Shown in pieces: positions 26,778 to 35,216 of a stretch of DNA of 64,000 nucleotides. Position 1 is the first letter of the stretch; each line of letters opens with the position of its first letter. A model generated the notes under the pieces. That model searched no databases, was not told where the DNA came from, and saw only the letters and a list, made by a program, of their open reading frames with translations. The stretch spans positions 1-64,000 of the forward strand of contig NZ_JWLC01000021.1 of assembly GCF_000813745.1 (NCBI RefSeq), read 5' to 3'. This DNA is from Leisingera sp. ANG-M1 (lineage in GTDB: Bacteria; Pseudomonadota; Alphaproteobacteria; Rhodobacterales; Rhodobacteraceae). The translations under genes and the position numbers were made by a program.

Positions 26778-26911
26778 GCGCCCGACCCTCTCCGTCAAAC
26801 CGGAGGTTTGCTTTCAGCAAAACGGGAGAGCGCTTACGCACCCACCCAGGGTCAGGCGCCGCCTTCAGTGTTACGCGGCAACCGGCCCTCTATCTTGCCA
26901 GGCTCACTTAG

Positions 26912-28102
26912 ATGCTGAAACACTCACTACTCTTGTCTGCACTGCTGACCGCATCAGCGGCGCAGGCCGAGGCGCCGCGGCTCTCGGGCTACATTGGCGC
27001 CGAGGCCACCTATTTCACCAGCGAAGGTCTCTATCCGGGCCAGCTGGAAGACTTCCAGGGCAGCTTTGTCTTTGCGCCGGAACTGCGCTGGCGCTCGGAC
27101 GACCGGGACACCCAAATCCGCTTCAGTGGCTTTGCCCGCTGGGACAGCGAGGACAGCAACCGCACCCACTGGGACGTGCGCGAAGCCTATATCCGCCGCC
27201 AGATGGGTGACTTTTCGGTGCTTCTGGGCGCCAACAAGGTGTTCTGGGGCGTCACCGAAAGCCGTCATTTGGTTGATGTGATCAACCAGCTCGACCTGCT
27301 GGAATACACTGACGATGACGCCCGCCTAGGCCAGCCGATGCTGGAACTGTCACTCAGCAAGAACTGGGGCACCGTCTCGGCCTTCTTCATGACCGGTTTC
27401 CGCGAGCAGGAGTTCCCCGGCACCGGCGGCCGCCTGCGCGCACCGCTGGTGGTGGATGAAAGCGCCGCCACCTATGGCCATAGCTCCGAGGAATGGGCAC
27501 CGGACACCGCCCTGCGCTATTCCAACACCTTCGGCAGCGTCGACCTCGGCCTCTCGGCCTTCCAGGGCACCTCGCGCGAACCTCTGCTGCTGCCTACCGC
27601 AGGCGGCACGGCGCTGCGGCCCCACTACGCCCGCATCTGGCAGACGGGGATCGACGTGCAATGGACAGGCGACGCAGCCCTGTGGAAGCTGGAAGCCATC
27701 CGCCGCGGCAGCGAGGAATTCGAGACTTTCGAGGCCGCGGTTGGCGGCATCGAATACACTGTCTATCAGATCGGCGGCAGCGACGGCGACCTGGGGCTGA
27801 TTGCCGAATACCTCTATGACGGCCGCGGCGCCGGGGCGCCGGTCACCGCCTTTCAGGACGACGTTTTCCTTGGCGCCCGCTGGACCGCCAATGACAGCAA
27901 TGACACCAGCCTGCTGGCCGGCGGTTTCTATGATCTGGAAGACGGCTCCACCAGCTTCCGCGCCGAGTTCGAGCGGCGGCTGGAGAACGGGCTGCTGCTG
28001 AAAGTCACCGGCCAGGGCTTCGGCCACACCGATGCCGCCAACCCGCTGGATGCGCTGCGCGAGGACGACTTCCTGTCAGTCTCGCTGGAGCACCACTTCT
28101 AA
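26912..28102 (+). CDS. Outer-membrane beta-barrel protein, function unknown
   Basis: 396 residues with a signal peptide (cleavage near AAQAEA). The mature part shows alternating hydrophobic/polar strands through its whole length and ends in LSVSLEHHF; a terminal Phe is the signal for barrel assembly. The segment SFVFAPELRWRSDDRDTQIR and the repeated WGVTES/VFWG strands look like the DUF1302-type or porin-like barrels seen beside RND/LolA-like pairs. It is the third gene of the trio and would be the outer-membrane exit or entry point. I cannot assign a substrate. Confidence 0.75.
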   Translation: MLKHSLLLSALLTASAAQAEAPRLSGYIGAEATYFTSEGLYPGQLEDFQGSFVFAPELRWRSDDRDTQIRFSGFARWDSEDSNRTHWDVREAYIRRQMGDFSVLLGANKVFWGVTESRHLVDVINQLDLLEYTDDDARLGQPMLELSLSKNWGTVSAFFMTGFREQEFPGTGGRLRAPLVVDESAATYGHSSEEWAPDTALRYSNTFGSVDLGLSAFQGTSREPLLLPTAGGTALRPHYARIWQTGIDVQWTGDAALWKLEAIRRGSEEFETFEAAVGGIEYTVYQIGGSDGDLGLIAEYLYDGRGAGAPVTAFQDDVFLGARWTANDSNDTSLLAGGFYDLEDGSTSFRAEFERRLENGLLLKVTGQGFGHTDAANPLDALREDDFLSVSLEHHF

Positions 28103-28109
28103 CCCCAGT

Positions 28110-28128
28110 CCCGGCCCTCATGGCCGGG
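28110..28128. terminator. Bidirectional hairpin between barrel gene and tonB
   Basis: CCCGGCC, loop CTCAT, GGCCGGG is a perfect 7-bp stem in the 31-bp gap between two convergent stops. Confidence 0.7.
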
Positions 28129-28133
28129 GCGGA

Positions 28134-29066
28134 TCACTTGCCCTTGATCCGTACAGAGTAAGTGGTCTTGGCCCCGGCAGGCGGCGGCGGAAACGGCGCT
28201 GCCCGGCGCACCTGTGCCAGCGCGATACTGTCCAGCTTGGCCGAGCCCGAGCTCTTGGCAATCCGCGCCGACCCCAAGGCACCGCTGCCGGTGATGGTGA
28301 AGCGCACCAGCGCCGCACCGCGGATGTTCACCTTCTGCCGCTTCGCCCGCATCACCCGCCGCAAGACCTGCCCGCGGTAATTGTCCGCCGCCGCATTACC
28401 CTGCTGCTTGGCGGCGCCAGGCGCGGAAGCTGCCTGCCCCGCGTTTTTTGCTGCGGTGCCCGTAACGGTGCCCGCCGCTGCATTCGCCTCAGTGTTGTTC
28501 CCGCGCTGCTGTTTCCGGCGGGGCTTGGGGTCAGGTTCCGGCTCAGGCCTTGGTTCTGGTTTTGGTTCGGGTTTGGGCTCCGGCAAAGGCTCCTGAACAT
28601 CCGGCTCAGGCGCTGTTTCAGCCGCTTCGGGCTGTTGCTGCCCGGCAGACTCCGCCTGGAACTGTGGTTGCACCGGGTCGGCGACCTGTTGCGTTTCCAC
28701 CGGTTCAGTCTGCGCAAAGGGCAGAACCGGTTCCGCATTGGCCACCGGGGCCCGCACGGCCACGGCCTCCGTCCGCACCGCTTCCGCCACCAGGGGCTGC
28801 AACTGAAGAACGGGTTGCAGCACCGGCTCCTGAACCGGTTTCTTTGCAACCTCTATCGTTTCCGCTTTCAAAAGCTCGCTGGTTGTCTCGGGCACATCGG
28901 TGCCTTGAACCAAATCGGCAAAGGCATAGCCTTCGGCGGCCAACCCCGTGTTGCCGCCAGCCTGCTCTGCCTGCTCCCCGCTGGCCATATAGGCAAAACC
29001 AGCGTGCCCGGCGGCGGCCGCAAACACTGCGGCCAGGCCCATCAGACGGGACTGCGGCACCCTCAT
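28134..29066 (-). CDS. tonB: TonB family protein of the heme uptake system
   Basis: 310 residues. One N-terminal membrane helix (about 8-28) is followed by a long Pro/Glu-rich periplasmic spacer; Pro-Glu-Pro-Lys repeats lie at about 155-180. The C-terminal TonB domain (about 225-310) contains YRGQVLRRVMRAKRQKVNIRG and the final FPPPPAGAKTTYSVRIKGK, which fits TonB3-type ends. It transmits the ExbBD proton-motive energy to the receptor HmuR. The start overlaps the ExbD stop by 4 nt. It is the last gene of the hmuR-side operon. Confidence 0.92.
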   Translation of the reverse strand: MRVPQSRLMGLAAVFAAAAGHAGFAYMASGEQAEQAGGNTGLAAEGYAFADLVQGTDVPETTSELLKAETIEVAKKPVQEPVLQPVLQLQPLVAEAVRTEAVAVRAPVANAEPVLPFAQTEPVETQQVADPVQPQFQAESAGQQQPEAAETAPEPDVQEPLPEPKPEPKPEPRPEPEPDPKPRRKQQRGNNTEANAAAGTVTGTAAKNAGQAASAPGAAKQQGNAAADNYRGQVLRRVMRAKRQKVNIRGAALVRFTITGSGALGSARIAKSSGSAKLDSIALAQVRRAAPFPPPPAGAKTTYSVRIKGK

Positions 29067-29452
29067 TGCAGCGCCCTTTCCGAGACCAGCAGCACCCGTT
29101 TGGCGCCCGCCGCGCGCAGTGCATTGCCCAGTTTCACCAAGTCGCGCGCGGGCAAGTCCCGGTCCGGCACAATCCGCACCGCCTCGCGTTCGTCATCAGA
29201 TAGCACCGCAGCATAGGCCGCTGCATCCGCCAGAACCTCGCCGCGCAGGGTCAGCCGCCCGTCCGCATGCACCACCAGCGCATCCGGCGGCTCGCGGCGT
29301 TCCAGGTTCTTCGCCTCAATCAGGGTCACATCCTTGTCGAGCGGCACAGCGAGGGTGCCTGCGATCATGAAGAAGATCAGCATCAGAAAGACGATGTTGA
29401 TCAGCGCGATCGTCGGCTCCTTCTGCGCAGCTGCCGGCGGTTTGATGCGCAT
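29063..29452 (-). CDS. exbD: ExbD-type biopolymer transporter, first copy by position
   Basis: 129 residues with one N-terminal helix (EPTIALINIVFLMLIFFMIAG; the Asp of the canonical helix is replaced by Asn at the usual LIDV position, read here as LINIVFLMLIFFM) and a periplasmic domain. It belongs to the ExbD/TolR family that forms the proton channel with ExbB. Its stop and the tonB start overlap by 4 nt, and its start overlaps the other exbD stop by 1 nt. Confidence 0.9.
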   Translation of the reverse strand: MRIKPPAAAQKEPTIALINIVFLMLIFFMIAGTLAVPLDKDVTLIEAKNLERREPPDALVVHADGRLTLRGEVLADAAAYAAVLSDDEREAVRIVPDRDLPARDLVKLGNALRAAGAKRVLLVSERALQ

Positions 29453-29835
29453 CAGCCCAGCACCAGAGTCTGAAGATTGCCCACCTGCCGCAGCTGCGAC
29501 AGCAGGTCGACCAGCCGCTGCGAGGACGCATCCTCCCCGGGGCTGATCAGAACCAGATGGCCGCGGCCCGCCTGCGGCTGCAGCTTGATAAGATCGGCGA
29601 TCCGCTCCAGATCGGCGGGCTGGCCGTTCAGGCTCAGGCTGTCTTCATTCAGCGAGACAAACAGCATCTGCCGCTCACCAGCACCAGCCCCCTGCCCCGC
29701 TGCCATCAGCTCAACCTCGCCGAATTTCGAAAAGGTCGAGGTCAGCATGAAGAACAGGAGGAGCAGGAAGATCACGTCGATGAGCGAGGTCATCGACAGC
29801 CGCCCGCGTTTGATGCCCTGCAGCTTAACCGCCAT
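29452..29835 (-). CDS. exbD: ExbD-type biopolymer transporter, second copy
   Basis: 127 residues from the ATG at 29835. The membrane helix reads SMTSLIDVIFLLLLFFMLTS and keeps the proton-carrying Asp (LIDV). It is therefore the classical ExbD, whereas the adjacent copy has Asn at that position. It overlaps the exbB stop by 11 nt. Paired ExbD genes of this kind are common in heme or siderophore TonB operons of Rhodobacteraceae. Confidence 0.92.
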   Translation of the reverse strand: MAVKLQGIKRGRLSMTSLIDVIFLLLLFFMLTSTFSKFGEVELMAAGQGAGAGERQMLFVSLNEDSLSLNGQPADLERIADLIKLQPQAGRGHLVLISPGEDASSQRLVDLLSQLRQVGNLQTLVLG

Positions 29836-30493
29836 GCGCCACCCGCAGTTCTGCATGGCTGCCGGCCTGGCCCGAAGGCGCAAAGACAACCCGCAGTGCG
29901 CGGTTGGCAAAGACCCGTTCGCGCTGCATCCGCCCGGTCAGCCAGCTGAGCACCAGCGAGGTCGGCATCGCCACCGCCAGCCCCGCCGCAGTGGTCAAAA
30001 GCGCCACCCAGATACCGCCCGCCAGCAGTGCGGGATCCACCGAAGATCCCGCCGACTGCAGCTTTTGAAAGGCTTCGATCATGCCCAGGACGGTGCCGAA
30101 CAGCCCCAGCAAAGGCGCCAGCTGCGCCACCATATCCAGGGCACCCAGCCCGCGCTCCAGTTTTGAGAACCGTTCCTCGGCCTCAGCATCCGCCCGCTCG
30201 GCCAGCAATGGGCCGGTGCCAGCCTCCCGGCCGCCGTCCAGCGCCAGCCGCATCACCGGCACCAGGTAGGATTTGCTTTGGCCAAGCTTGTGCAGGGCGG
30301 CATCAGCCTCGCCCCGGTCCCAGGCTTCAACCGCAGCGGCCAGGGCGCGGTGCTGGCCGACCCGCGCCGCGCGGTACTGCCAGATCTTGTAGAGCACCAG
30401 GGCAGTCGTCAGCACCGAGACCGCCAGCAGGAGCAGAACCACCGGGCCGCCAAGCTCCAGCACCCGTGCCAAGGCATCCTGAACCACTGTCAT
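29825..30493 (-). CDS. exbB: ExbB/MotA-TolQ family proton channel protein
   Basis: 222 residues from the ATG at 30493, which overlaps the upstream stop by 4 nt. Three helices are visible: about 14-34, about 125-150 (LAPLLGLFGTVLGMIEAF, the family core), and about 160-185 (GIWVALLTTAAGLAVAMPTSL). It forms the proton-driven motor with the ExbD proteins. Confidence 0.93.
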   Translation of the reverse strand: MTVVQDALARVLELGGPVVLLLLAVSVLTTALVLYKIWQYRAARVGQHRALAAAVEAWDRGEADAALHKLGQSKSYLVPVMRLALDGGREAGTGPLLAERADAEAEERFSKLERGLGALDMVAQLAPLLGLFGTVLGMIEAFQKLQSAGSSVDPALLAGGIWVALLTTAAGLAVAMPTSLVLSWLTGRMQRERVFANRALRVVFAPSGQAGSHAELRVAHGG

Positions 30494-30921
30494 CCGGCCA
30501 GCTCCATCACCTTGCTGCTGAGGGTGAGCCCGCGCGAACAGGCGCCTTCCGGCAGCCCCTCGCCCGCGCACGTGTCAGCCCCGTTGATCAGAACCCGGCT
30601 GATGCCTTCGCAGGCCTGCGGGAACTGGAACTGCCGCACGCGCAGGCGCCCGGCAGGAAGATCCTGAAAGTCGAGAAGCGTGAGCCGCGCCACCTGCCCC
30701 CGGGCATCGAACAGGACGGTTTCATAAACCGCCTTGCCGATGTCCGCCGCGTGGGCGTTCTGCACTACAAAGGACAGCTTGCAGGCCTCGCCTGCCGGTT
30801 CGGCGGCACTCAGTTCGATGGCAACCCCGGGTTTGGCGGCCTCGCCGGCCGCCGCAGAGTTTGCTGCTGCCAGCACAGCGGCCAGCAGCATGGGTTTCAC
30901 GGATTTCAGTCCAAGTGCCAT
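30490..30921 (-). CDS. Small secreted protein of the heme operon, function unknown
   Basis: 143 residues from the ATG at 30921, which has AGGTG 4-5 nt upstream. The first 25 residues are a signal peptide (ending near NSAAAGE). The mature protein has four cysteines that may pair (CKL, ACEG, TCAG, ACSR). It lies between hmuR (28-nt gap) and exbB (4-nt overlap), so it should take part in TonB-linked uptake. Similar small proteins are seen in such operons, but I know no demonstrated activity. Confidence 0.75.
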   Translation of the reverse strand: MALGLKSVKPMLLAAVLAAANSAAAGEAAKPGVAIELSAAEPAGEACKLSFVVQNAHAADIGKAVYETVLFDARGQVARLTLLDFQDLPAGRLRVRQFQFPQACEGISRVLINGADTCAGEGLPEGACSRGLTLSSKVMELAG

Positions 30922-30949
30922 GTCACACCTCTCGGGTTTTGCAACGGGA

Positions 30950-33046
30950 TCAGAAGGTTTTCGCGATGCTGACCTTGAAGTTCCGGCCAGGCGCGTTCCG
31001 GGTGGCCAGCGACGTCCGGTAAGTTTTATCAAACGCGTTTTCGATGCCGAACCGAATTTCGGTCCCTTCCAAAGCGCCTGTCTGCGGCTTGTAGGTGGCG
31101 CGCAGGTTGTGAATGCCATACCCCGCAACCGCTTCGTTTTGCGGGTTGATGCTGTCAACGCTTGCAGCCAGTTCCCAGCTCAGATCGACGGTCTCGCCAA
31201 AGCGCTTGCCCAGTGTAAGCCGTGCGGAATTTGCCGGAATGCCAGCCCAGCCCGTTTCGGCACCGGAGGTCGTCGTTTGGCTGCCAGTCGACCAATTTGC
31301 GTTCAAGTCGGCGTAAAACCCGTTGGCCAGGCCATAACCTGCCTCAAGCTCAACCCCTTGGATTTCGATCCTGTCGATGGTGCCGCGGCCGCTGGTGGTC
31401 ACGTCCCGCAACGTGGTGTCGTAGACATTGATCTTCGCCTGCACCGTATCGCCTGAGGCAAGGACATCAGCCCCGCTGTAAGACGCGCCTGCTTCAAACC
31501 CGGTTGCCAGTTCCGGGCGGGTCATAAAGGCCGGGTTTTCGAGATCATCGATAATCGGCAGCGATTCCGTGTAGCCCGCACTGCCGAACAGGGCAAAGCC
31601 GGACTGGAATTCATAGCGTACAGACAACCCGCCCATCAGAGCGGAATTGTCATACTCGCCATCCCCGGCATTGCTGGCGCTCGGAGAGGAGAGCTCCGGG
31701 GTGCCGGAGATGTCCTGCATCTCATAACGCAGTTCCGGGGATATGGTCCAAGCGTCGCCGATCGAAATGTCGTCGCTTACAAACAGGGCGAAACGCTTGT
31801 CCGTCCCTGCTGGCGCTGCAGCGGCTTCGAAGGGGCGCTCACGGTGCAGATACTCCACGCCAAAACGCAGATCATGCGACGCGGCGCCGGTCTGCAGGAA
31901 CATGCTGTTCTTCACCGTCAGTTTGGTGATCTCATAGTAATGGTCCGCATCCTGTGTCGAGCTATCATAGGCAGTGCCGGGTGCGGGAGGTGGGCCGAAA
32001 AAGCAACCAGGCGCAATCAGCAGCAGGCCGCCCACGTCGCAGGAGGATGACCCCGTGCGGTATGCCTGCTCGATTGTCTGTTCGGAGTAACTCAGGATAA
32101 CGTCCAAATCGACGAGATCGTTGCCGACGGGATTGTAGTTATAGTTCAACTGCGCGACTTTGGTCCGCACTTCACGGTCGACGTTGCCAAAGGACCCGCT
32201 GGTGGTGGTAAACGTATCATAGGGCACGTCTTGATCGTTAGAAGTTGTATCGGTGAAGGTTGCGGCAATCGAATGCTCCCTCGCATCGCCAAAGGTATAT
32301 TTGCCCTTCACCAGCCAGGACGGGGTGCGGAAGGCGCTGTTGGGTGCAACCGTGCCATCACCATCCTTGTAGTCATCATTATCGCGAACTGTGTAATGCG
32401 CGAGGAATTCCAGATCTTCGGTAGGCATCCAGGCCAGTGTCGTTGACGAATTCCAGCCCTGAGCATTGCTGGAAGCCTCCAGCGACTGACGGACCCGCAG
32501 GCCGATCTCACCGCCAGTAAAATCCGAAGCGTCCTTGGTTTCCAACTCAACAATCCCGCCGACGACACCAGAAGCAAACTCGAAAGAACCATTGATGCCG
32601 CGGCTCACCCGGACTTCACGGAACAGTGCCGGGTCGGTGAACAGCTGGTTGCCGATACGGTAGATTTCTTCGGCCCCGGTGGTGGCGCCATCGATGGCGA
32701 TCAGAACCTTGTTGTCGGTCCCGAAAGTGCTGTTGGCACCAAAACCGCGGATGTTGATGCCGGACCCCTGTGGTGTCGACCCGTTGACCAGTGTCACGCC
32801 CGGCACCGAGTCAATCAGTTCGGCAATCGTGCTGGCTTGGCGGTCATCGATCTCTTCCTGGCTGATCACAGTCACGGCTTTTGCGGTGCTGGTCTGGACC
32901 TCGCGTTTACCTGCCCCCAGCTCAACCGTGCCCAGGAAGTCCTCGTCTTCTATGATCTCCTGCGCTGTCAGGCTGCCTGCGCTGGCCATCAGGCCCAGCA
33001 CCGACACGGTGCTCAGCAGCCGCCAACCCTTGTGGTAAGTCCCCAT
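30950..33046 (-). CDS. hmuR: TonB-dependent heme receptor
   Basis: 698 residues with a signal peptide (to about residue 28, LTAQE), a plug domain (about 50-165, including IRGFGANSTFGTDNKVLIAIDG and GVVGGIVELETK), and a 22-strand barrel that ends in SIAKTF. ENPAFMTRPELATGFEAG (about 505-522) corresponds to the NPNL region of heme receptors. The first gene of the minus-strand operon, it is divergent from hmuSTUV. It brings heme through the outer membrane with energy from TonB-ExbBD. The gene symbol rests on the context and this motif. Confidence 0.9.
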   Translation of the reverse strand: MGTYHKGWRLLSTVSVLGLMASAGSLTAQEIIEDEDFLGTVELGAGKREVQTSTAKAVTVISQEEIDDRQASTIAELIDSVPGVTLVNGSTPQGSGINIRGFGANSTFGTDNKVLIAIDGATTGAEEIYRIGNQLFTDPALFREVRVSRGINGSFEFASGVVGGIVELETKDASDFTGGEIGLRVRQSLEASSNAQGWNSSTTLAWMPTEDLEFLAHYTVRDNDDYKDGDGTVAPNSAFRTPSWLVKGKYTFGDAREHSIAATFTDTTSNDQDVPYDTFTTTSGSFGNVDREVRTKVAQLNYNYNPVGNDLVDLDVILSYSEQTIEQAYRTGSSSCDVGGLLLIAPGCFFGPPPAPGTAYDSSTQDADHYYEITKLTVKNSMFLQTGAASHDLRFGVEYLHRERPFEAAAAPAGTDKRFALFVSDDISIGDAWTISPELRYEMQDISGTPELSSPSASNAGDGEYDNSALMGGLSVRYEFQSGFALFGSAGYTESLPIIDDLENPAFMTRPELATGFEAGASYSGADVLASGDTVQAKINVYDTTLRDVTTSGRGTIDRIEIQGVELEAGYGLANGFYADLNANWSTGSQTTTSGAETGWAGIPANSARLTLGKRFGETVDLSWELAASVDSINPQNEAVAGYGIHNLRATYKPQTGALEGTEIRFGIENAFDKTYRTSLATRNAPGRNFKVSIAKTF

Positions 33047-33165
33047 CTCGCGTCCCTTCGCATCTCATTCGTTCTTCGAACCGGATGCTTGCGTCGGGGC
33101 TGGCGTGGTCGTTTGTCTGTTGATTTCGCGGAATCACAAATTCCGCTTGAGCCTGTTAATAAAGG

Positions 33166-33180
33166 TGATAAAAACAGTCA
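33166..33180. promoter_or_regulatory. Candidate RirA-type iron-responsive operator
   Basis: TGA-TAAAAACAG-TCA fits the TGA-N9-TCA pattern of RirA/iron-Rhodo-box sites and lies midway in the hmuR-hmuS divergent gap, so it could repress both operons when iron is sufficient. A single short match is only suggestive. Confidence 0.5.
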
Positions 33181-33276
33181 ACATAAATTAATACACCGTT
33201 AACCACGGTGGCCAGCCGCTGCGCTCTTTCTGCCGCTGCCAGCCCTTTCCCCGACATCGCACCTGAAAGGGCTGAC

Positions 33277-34329
33277 ATGACAGATTATCCGATGGCGCCG
33301 GCCGCGATCCGCGCAGCCCGTGCTGAACACTCAAACCTGCGCGACCGCGACTTTGCCGACAAGTTCGGCATCTCTGAAGGCCAACTGGTGGCGGCCTACG
33401 CAGGCGAGGGCGTGACCCGCATCTCTGCCCATCCGGACCGCATCATGCCGCGGCTTGCGTCTTTGGGCGAAGTGATGGCGCTGACCCGCAACCAGTCGTG
33501 CGTGATCGAGAAGGTTGGGGTCTACGAGAATTACCACTCCGGCCAGCACGCCTCGATGATCCTGAACGAGGCCATCGACCTGCGGCTGTTCCCCAAGCAT
33601 TTCGTCTCTGCCTTTGCGGTGGAGCGGCAGACAGACAAGGGCACCAAACGCTCGATCCAGATCTTTGACGCGGCGGGTGATGCGGTCCACAAGGTGCATC
33701 TGCGCGAAGCCTCGGACCTGCAGGCCTGGGAGCAGCTGGTCGCAGAACTGGCGCTGCCGGAGCAGAGCCAGGACCTGAAGGTGGAACCGCGCAAACCCGC
33801 CGAGCCGCCCAAGGCCAATCCGGACAAGGCCGAGGCCCTGCGCCGCGAATGGGCCAGGATGACCGACACCCACCAGTTCCTGCGGCTGACCTCCAAGCTG
33901 AAGATGAACCGGCTGGGCGCCTACCGCATCGCCGGCGCGCCGCTGGCGCGAGAACTGGCCCCCGCCGCAGTCAATGAGATGCTGTTTGCAGTGCGCGATC
34001 AGGGCGTCGAGGTGATGATCTTCGTGGGCAACATGGGCTGCATCGAGATCCACGGCGGCCCCGTGAAAACCCTGCGCGAGATGGGGCCCTGGCAAAACAT
34101 CCTCGACCCCGGCTTCGATCTGCACCTGCGGCTCGATCATATAGCCGAGGTCTGGGCAGTCACCAAACCCACCCAGCGCGGCGACGCCATATCGGTTGAG
34201 GCGTTTGACGCCGATGGCGGCATCATCTTCCAGGTCTTCGGCCGCCGTACCGAAGCCAAGGATCACCGCCCCGAATGGAATACCATCGTTGAAAACCTGG
34301 CCGCGCTGCCCGCGAAGGAGACCGCGTGA
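33277..34329 (+). CDS. hmuS: Heme chaperone/degrading factor
   Basis: 350 residues from the ATG at 33277, which is preceded by AAAGG. It has the duplicated HmuS/ChuX fold: two similar halves (about 15-170 and about 200-345), each with the family core (ENYHSGQHASMILNEAIDLRLF and VGNMGCIEIHGGPVKTLREMG). Members bind and in some cases break down cytoplasmic heme to release iron. It is the first gene of hmuSTUV, with a 1-nt TGATG overlap into hmuT. Confidence 0.93.
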   Translation: MTDYPMAPAAIRAARAEHSNLRDRDFADKFGISEGQLVAAYAGEGVTRISAHPDRIMPRLASLGEVMALTRNQSCVIEKVGVYENYHSGQHASMILNEAIDLRLFPKHFVSAFAVERQTDKGTKRSIQIFDAAGDAVHKVHLREASDLQAWEQLVAELALPEQSQDLKVEPRKPAEPPKANPDKAEALRREWARMTDTHQFLRLTSKLKMNRLGAYRIAGAPLARELAPAAVNEMLFAVRDQGVEVMIFVGNMGCIEIHGGPVKTLREMGPWQNILDPGFDLHLRLDHIAEVWAVTKPTQRGDAISVEAFDADGGIIFQVFGRRTEAKDHRPEWNTIVENLAALPAKETA

Positions 34330-35216
34330 TGTCCTTGCTTTCCCGCCTGTATCTGAGCCTGAACCTGCTGATCGCCACGGTCTTTGCAGGGCACATGGCG
34401 TTGGCCGGGACGCCCAGCCGCGTCGTATCGGTCGGCGGCGCGGTGACCGAGATTGTCTATGCCCTCGGCCAGCAGGACCGGCTGATCGCCCGCGACACCA
34501 CTTCCACCTATCCCGAAGCCGCAACCAAACTGCCGGACATCGGCTACCAGCGCGCGCTGGCGCCGGAAGGGGTTCTGTCGGTGGCGCCGGACCTGATCCT
34601 GGCCACCGAAGGCGCCGGGCCGCCGGAAACCCTGGATGTGCTGCAGGAAGCCCGGGTCGCGCTGGTCAGCGTACCCGAAACCTACACAGCAGAGGGGATT
34701 GCCGACAAGATCCGCATCGTCGGCGCGGCTCTGGGGCAGGACAAGGCGGCTGAAGCCCTGGCACAGGACGTGATCACCCAGGTCAACGCCGCCCAGGCCA
34801 GGGCAGCACAGACAGCAAACGGCACGCCCAAGAAGGTTCTGTTTGTGCTCTCCACCCGCGGCGGCAGAGTGATGGCAGGCGGCAGCAACTCGGCCGCGGA
34901 CGCCATCATCGGCCTGGCCGGCGGCGTCAACGCAGCGGCCGGCTTCGAGGGCTACAAGCCGATGACCGACGAGGCCATCACTGAGGCCGCCCCCGACGTC
35001 ATCCTGATGATGACCCGCAGCGGCGACCATGGCATCACCACCGAAGACCTGCTGGCCATTCCGGCAATCCAGCCGACCCCGGCGGCGCAGAACGGCGCCA
35101 TCGTGCGGATGAACGGGCTGCATCTGATCGGTTTCGGCCCGCGCACCGCTTCAGCCATTGCGCAGCTAAGCCAGGAAATCTACGGCGGAGGCAGCCAAAA
35201 TGACGCTGGCCATTGA
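34329..35216 (+). CDS. hmuT: Periplasmic heme-binding protein of the ABC transporter
   Basis: 295 residues from the ATG at 34329, which overlaps the hmuS stop by 1 nt; a GTG one codon earlier is also possible. A signal peptide ends near ALAGTP. The class III binding-protein fold is shown by RVVSVGGAVTEIVYALGQQDRL and the long linking helix. It hands heme to HmuUV. Confidence 0.94.
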   Translation: MSLLSRLYLSLNLLIATVFAGHMALAGTPSRVVSVGGAVTEIVYALGQQDRLIARDTTSTYPEAATKLPDIGYQRALAPEGVLSVAPDLILATEGAGPPETLDVLQEARVALVSVPETYTAEGIADKIRIVGAALGQDKAAEALAQDVITQVNAAQARAAQTANGTPKKVLFVLSTRGGRVMAGGSNSAADAIIGLAGGVNAAAGFEGYKPMTDEAITEAAPDVILMMTRSGDHGITTEDLLAIPAIQPTPAAQNGAIVRMNGLHLIGFGPRTASAIAQLSQEIYGGGSQNDAGH

